Below are positions 62,969-64,000 of a stretch of DNA of 64,000 bases, in pieces. Source of the stretch: Firmicutes bacterium HGW-Firmicutes-2 (GTDB lineage: Bacteria > Bacillota > Clostridia > Lachnospirales > Vallitaleaceae); NCBI GenBank assembly GCA_002841495.1, contig PGZV01000003.1, positions 186,001-250,000 of the forward strand, in the 5' to 3' direction. Below the pieces are notes generated by a model. It was not told the origin of the DNA and did no database searches. It saw nothing but the letters and a program-made list of their open reading frames with translations. The position numbers and the translations under genes are program-made. The stretch's first letter is position 1, and the number at the start of each line of letters is the position of its first letter.

Positions 62969-62990
62969 AAATACTATTTATTCTTAGATT

Positions 62991-63692
62991 TTAGTAACCT
63001 ACAAATGTGTCTTTTATTATATTCATTTTCTTAATACCTTTGCTTTTCAGCAAAGTTTCTATGGTATGAACCATGGTTTTTGCTCCAACAATAAAATACT
63101 CTGCTTCATTGTTATGCTTAGCCACAAATTCTTCTATTTCACTATTTAATTTTTCTCGTTTGACTAAATATTTAGTTTTAATAGAGGATATTCTGCTGGC
63201 TTCTTCTAGTTCCTCTGTATATATAAACGCTTCTCGACCGTCTAAATAAAACAATTTATCATCCGTTATTTCTGCAGAATTTAATAGAAGGTTTTTTATT
63301 AAGGCTCTATATGGTGTTATGCCTATACCAGCGGCTATATACAATCTAGGCTTACTATTTTTGGTATAAAAAGAACCAATTGGGCCCCTCATGGTTACTT
63401 TCATTCCTGAATCAAGGTTTAATAAGGCTTGTTTAAATTCACTTGGATCTTCACTGATTTTCAATGATATCTTTATGTGTCCCTCAGATGGTATTGAAGC
63501 GATGCTAAAAGCTCTTGTAGGTTTATTAATCTTTTCATGATTTATTGTGAATATCCCATGCTGACCAGCCTTCCAGGTTATTTGCTTCTCTGTCTCAAAG
63601 ATAAATGTATAAATGTCACCAACCTCTTTATATTTTTCCTTAAAGGAAACTTCATGTTTATTGAATATTGGTAAAATGTCTTTTAGTATCAT
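62991..63692 (-). CDS. Ferredoxin-NADP reductase-like flavoprotein
   Basis: A 233-residue FAD/NAD(P)-binding reductase. The FAD domain shows AGQHGIF and RAFSIAS (the RxYS-like FAD phosphate motif); the pyridine nucleotide domain shows IAAGIGITPYRALI. It ends KDTFVGY, with an aromatic C-terminal residue that can stack on FAD. It has no ferredoxin domain of its own, so it needs a separate partner. SD GAGAGG precedes the ATG. The NmrA-like gene lies 50 bp upstream and may be co-transcribed. Confidence 0.87.
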   Translation of the reverse strand: MILKDILPIFNKHEVSFKEKYKEVGDIYTFIFETEKQITWKAGQHGIFTINHEKINKPTRAFSIASIPSEGHIKISLKISEDPSEFKQALLNLDSGMKVTMRGPIGSFYTKNSKPRLYIAAGIGITPYRALIKNLLLNSAEITDDKLFYLDGREAFIYTEELEEASRISSIKTKYLVKREKLNSEIEEFVAKHNNEAEYFIVGAKTMVHTIETLLKSKGIKKMNIIKDTFVGY

Positions 63693-63741
63693 AATTTATT
63701 CCTCTCTTCAGTATTAGGCATATTTATGTTGCAGTTATTTT

Positions 63742-64000
63742 CTATACGAAACAATTAACATTTTCACTTGCAAACTCAAGAAAGGTTCTAGGTTTTTTCC
63801 CTGTAAGCTTATAAAATTCGTCTGTCACCCTCTTAGCTGTCCCCATTCTCGTCATGAAATAAAGGGCTACTGTTATATTGACATACTTTTTATCTAACCC
63901 TCTTTTCTTAATGTAGTAACTTCTATACTTAAAAAAGCCAGGTTTTCTATATGCTATTTTCTTCCCAGTTACTTCACTTAAAATTGCAGCTATTTGGTCA
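63742..64000 (-). CDS. NmrA-like NAD(P)-binding oxidoreductase, C-terminal part (cut by window edge)
   Basis: The last 86 codons of a gene that begins beyond the right edge. The segment (AAILSEVTGKKIAYRKP, RVTDEFYKLTGKKPRTFLEF) matches the C-terminal cap of NmrA/NAD(P)H-quinone-oxidoreductase-like SDR proteins. The catalytic or nucleotide-binding region is not in the window. It is followed by the flavin reductase gene, a plausible redox pairing. Confidence 0.75.
   Translation of the reverse strand, partial: DQIAAILSEVTGKKIAYRKPGFFKYRSYYIKKRGLDKKYVNITVALYFMTRMGTAKRVTDEFYKLTGKKPRTFLEFASENVNCFV

Overview
The window comes from a low-GC, AT-rich anaerobic Firmicute, most likely a spore-forming member of the Clostridia. 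The evidence is strong AGGAGG ribosome binding sites, frequent GTG and TTG starts, a GerMN-type protein, paired XRE/DUF2975 genes, a BlaI/BlaR1 pair, AgrC/AgrA-like LytTR signalling and a desulfoferrodoxin-type domain. No rRNA, tRNA, CRISPR array, intact transposon or prophage was recognised. All but one of the genes I accept lie on the minus strand; the exception is a DUF1905/YdeI gene at 17856-18374.

Layout from left to right (transcription runs right to left). 1-3.3 kb: a KAP-type P-loop NTPase cut by the edge, a GNAT acetyltransferase, and an overlapping pair of an AlkC-like DNA alkylation repair gene and an EAL phosphodiesterase. 3.4-13.3 kb: a 125-bp tandem repeat at the end of a MerR regulator, then a cyclic beta-1,2-glucan synthase split into two genes, a 2035-residue GT84/glycoamylase-like part and an 800-residue GH94 part. 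13.6-21.4 kb: a NamA-like ene-reductase, an exported phosphodiester glycosidase with stalk and TPR domains, an MscS channel, the lone plus-strand gene, and a kduI-kduD pair with its LacI regulator and clear operators. 21.5-31.6 kb: signalling genes, namely two diguanylate cyclases, an AgrC/AgrA-like pair, a LytTR/DUF3021 pair, a serine hydrolase, a lipoprotein and an OmpR-type two-component pair.

31.8-41.6 kb: a GerMN protein, then a probable sulfur operon (MBL-rhodanese protein, SLC13/TrkA-C permease, two half-size YeeE/YedE proteins, a SoxB-like metallophosphoesterase). It runs into the wreck of a GH130/alpha-toroid locus and a mannose-1-phosphate guanylyltransferase. 41.9-48.1 kb: an RND pump with its adaptor, and a DUF697-type GTPase with a 44-residue membrane protein. 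48.3-54.3 kb: a ferredoxin-like protein and a CheB-CheR-PAS / PAS-GGDEF-HD-GYP pair. 54.7-64 kb: an XRE-superoxide-reductase-like fusion, a nitroreductase-MarR operon, membrane and lipoprotein operons of unknown role, an XRE/DUF2975 operon, BlaI/BlaR1, a flavin reductase, and a truncated NmrA-like gene.

The most notable sequence signal is regulatory. Two copies of a GGGGTAATTG direct repeat with 21-bp period lie exactly 28 bp from a -10 box, one before the AgrC-like kinase and one before a PAS-GGDEF cyclase. This suggests that the LytTR regulator links a quorum-type or environmental signal to c-di-GMP. Palindromic operators were also read directly for the LacI, MarR, XRE and BlaI regulators.
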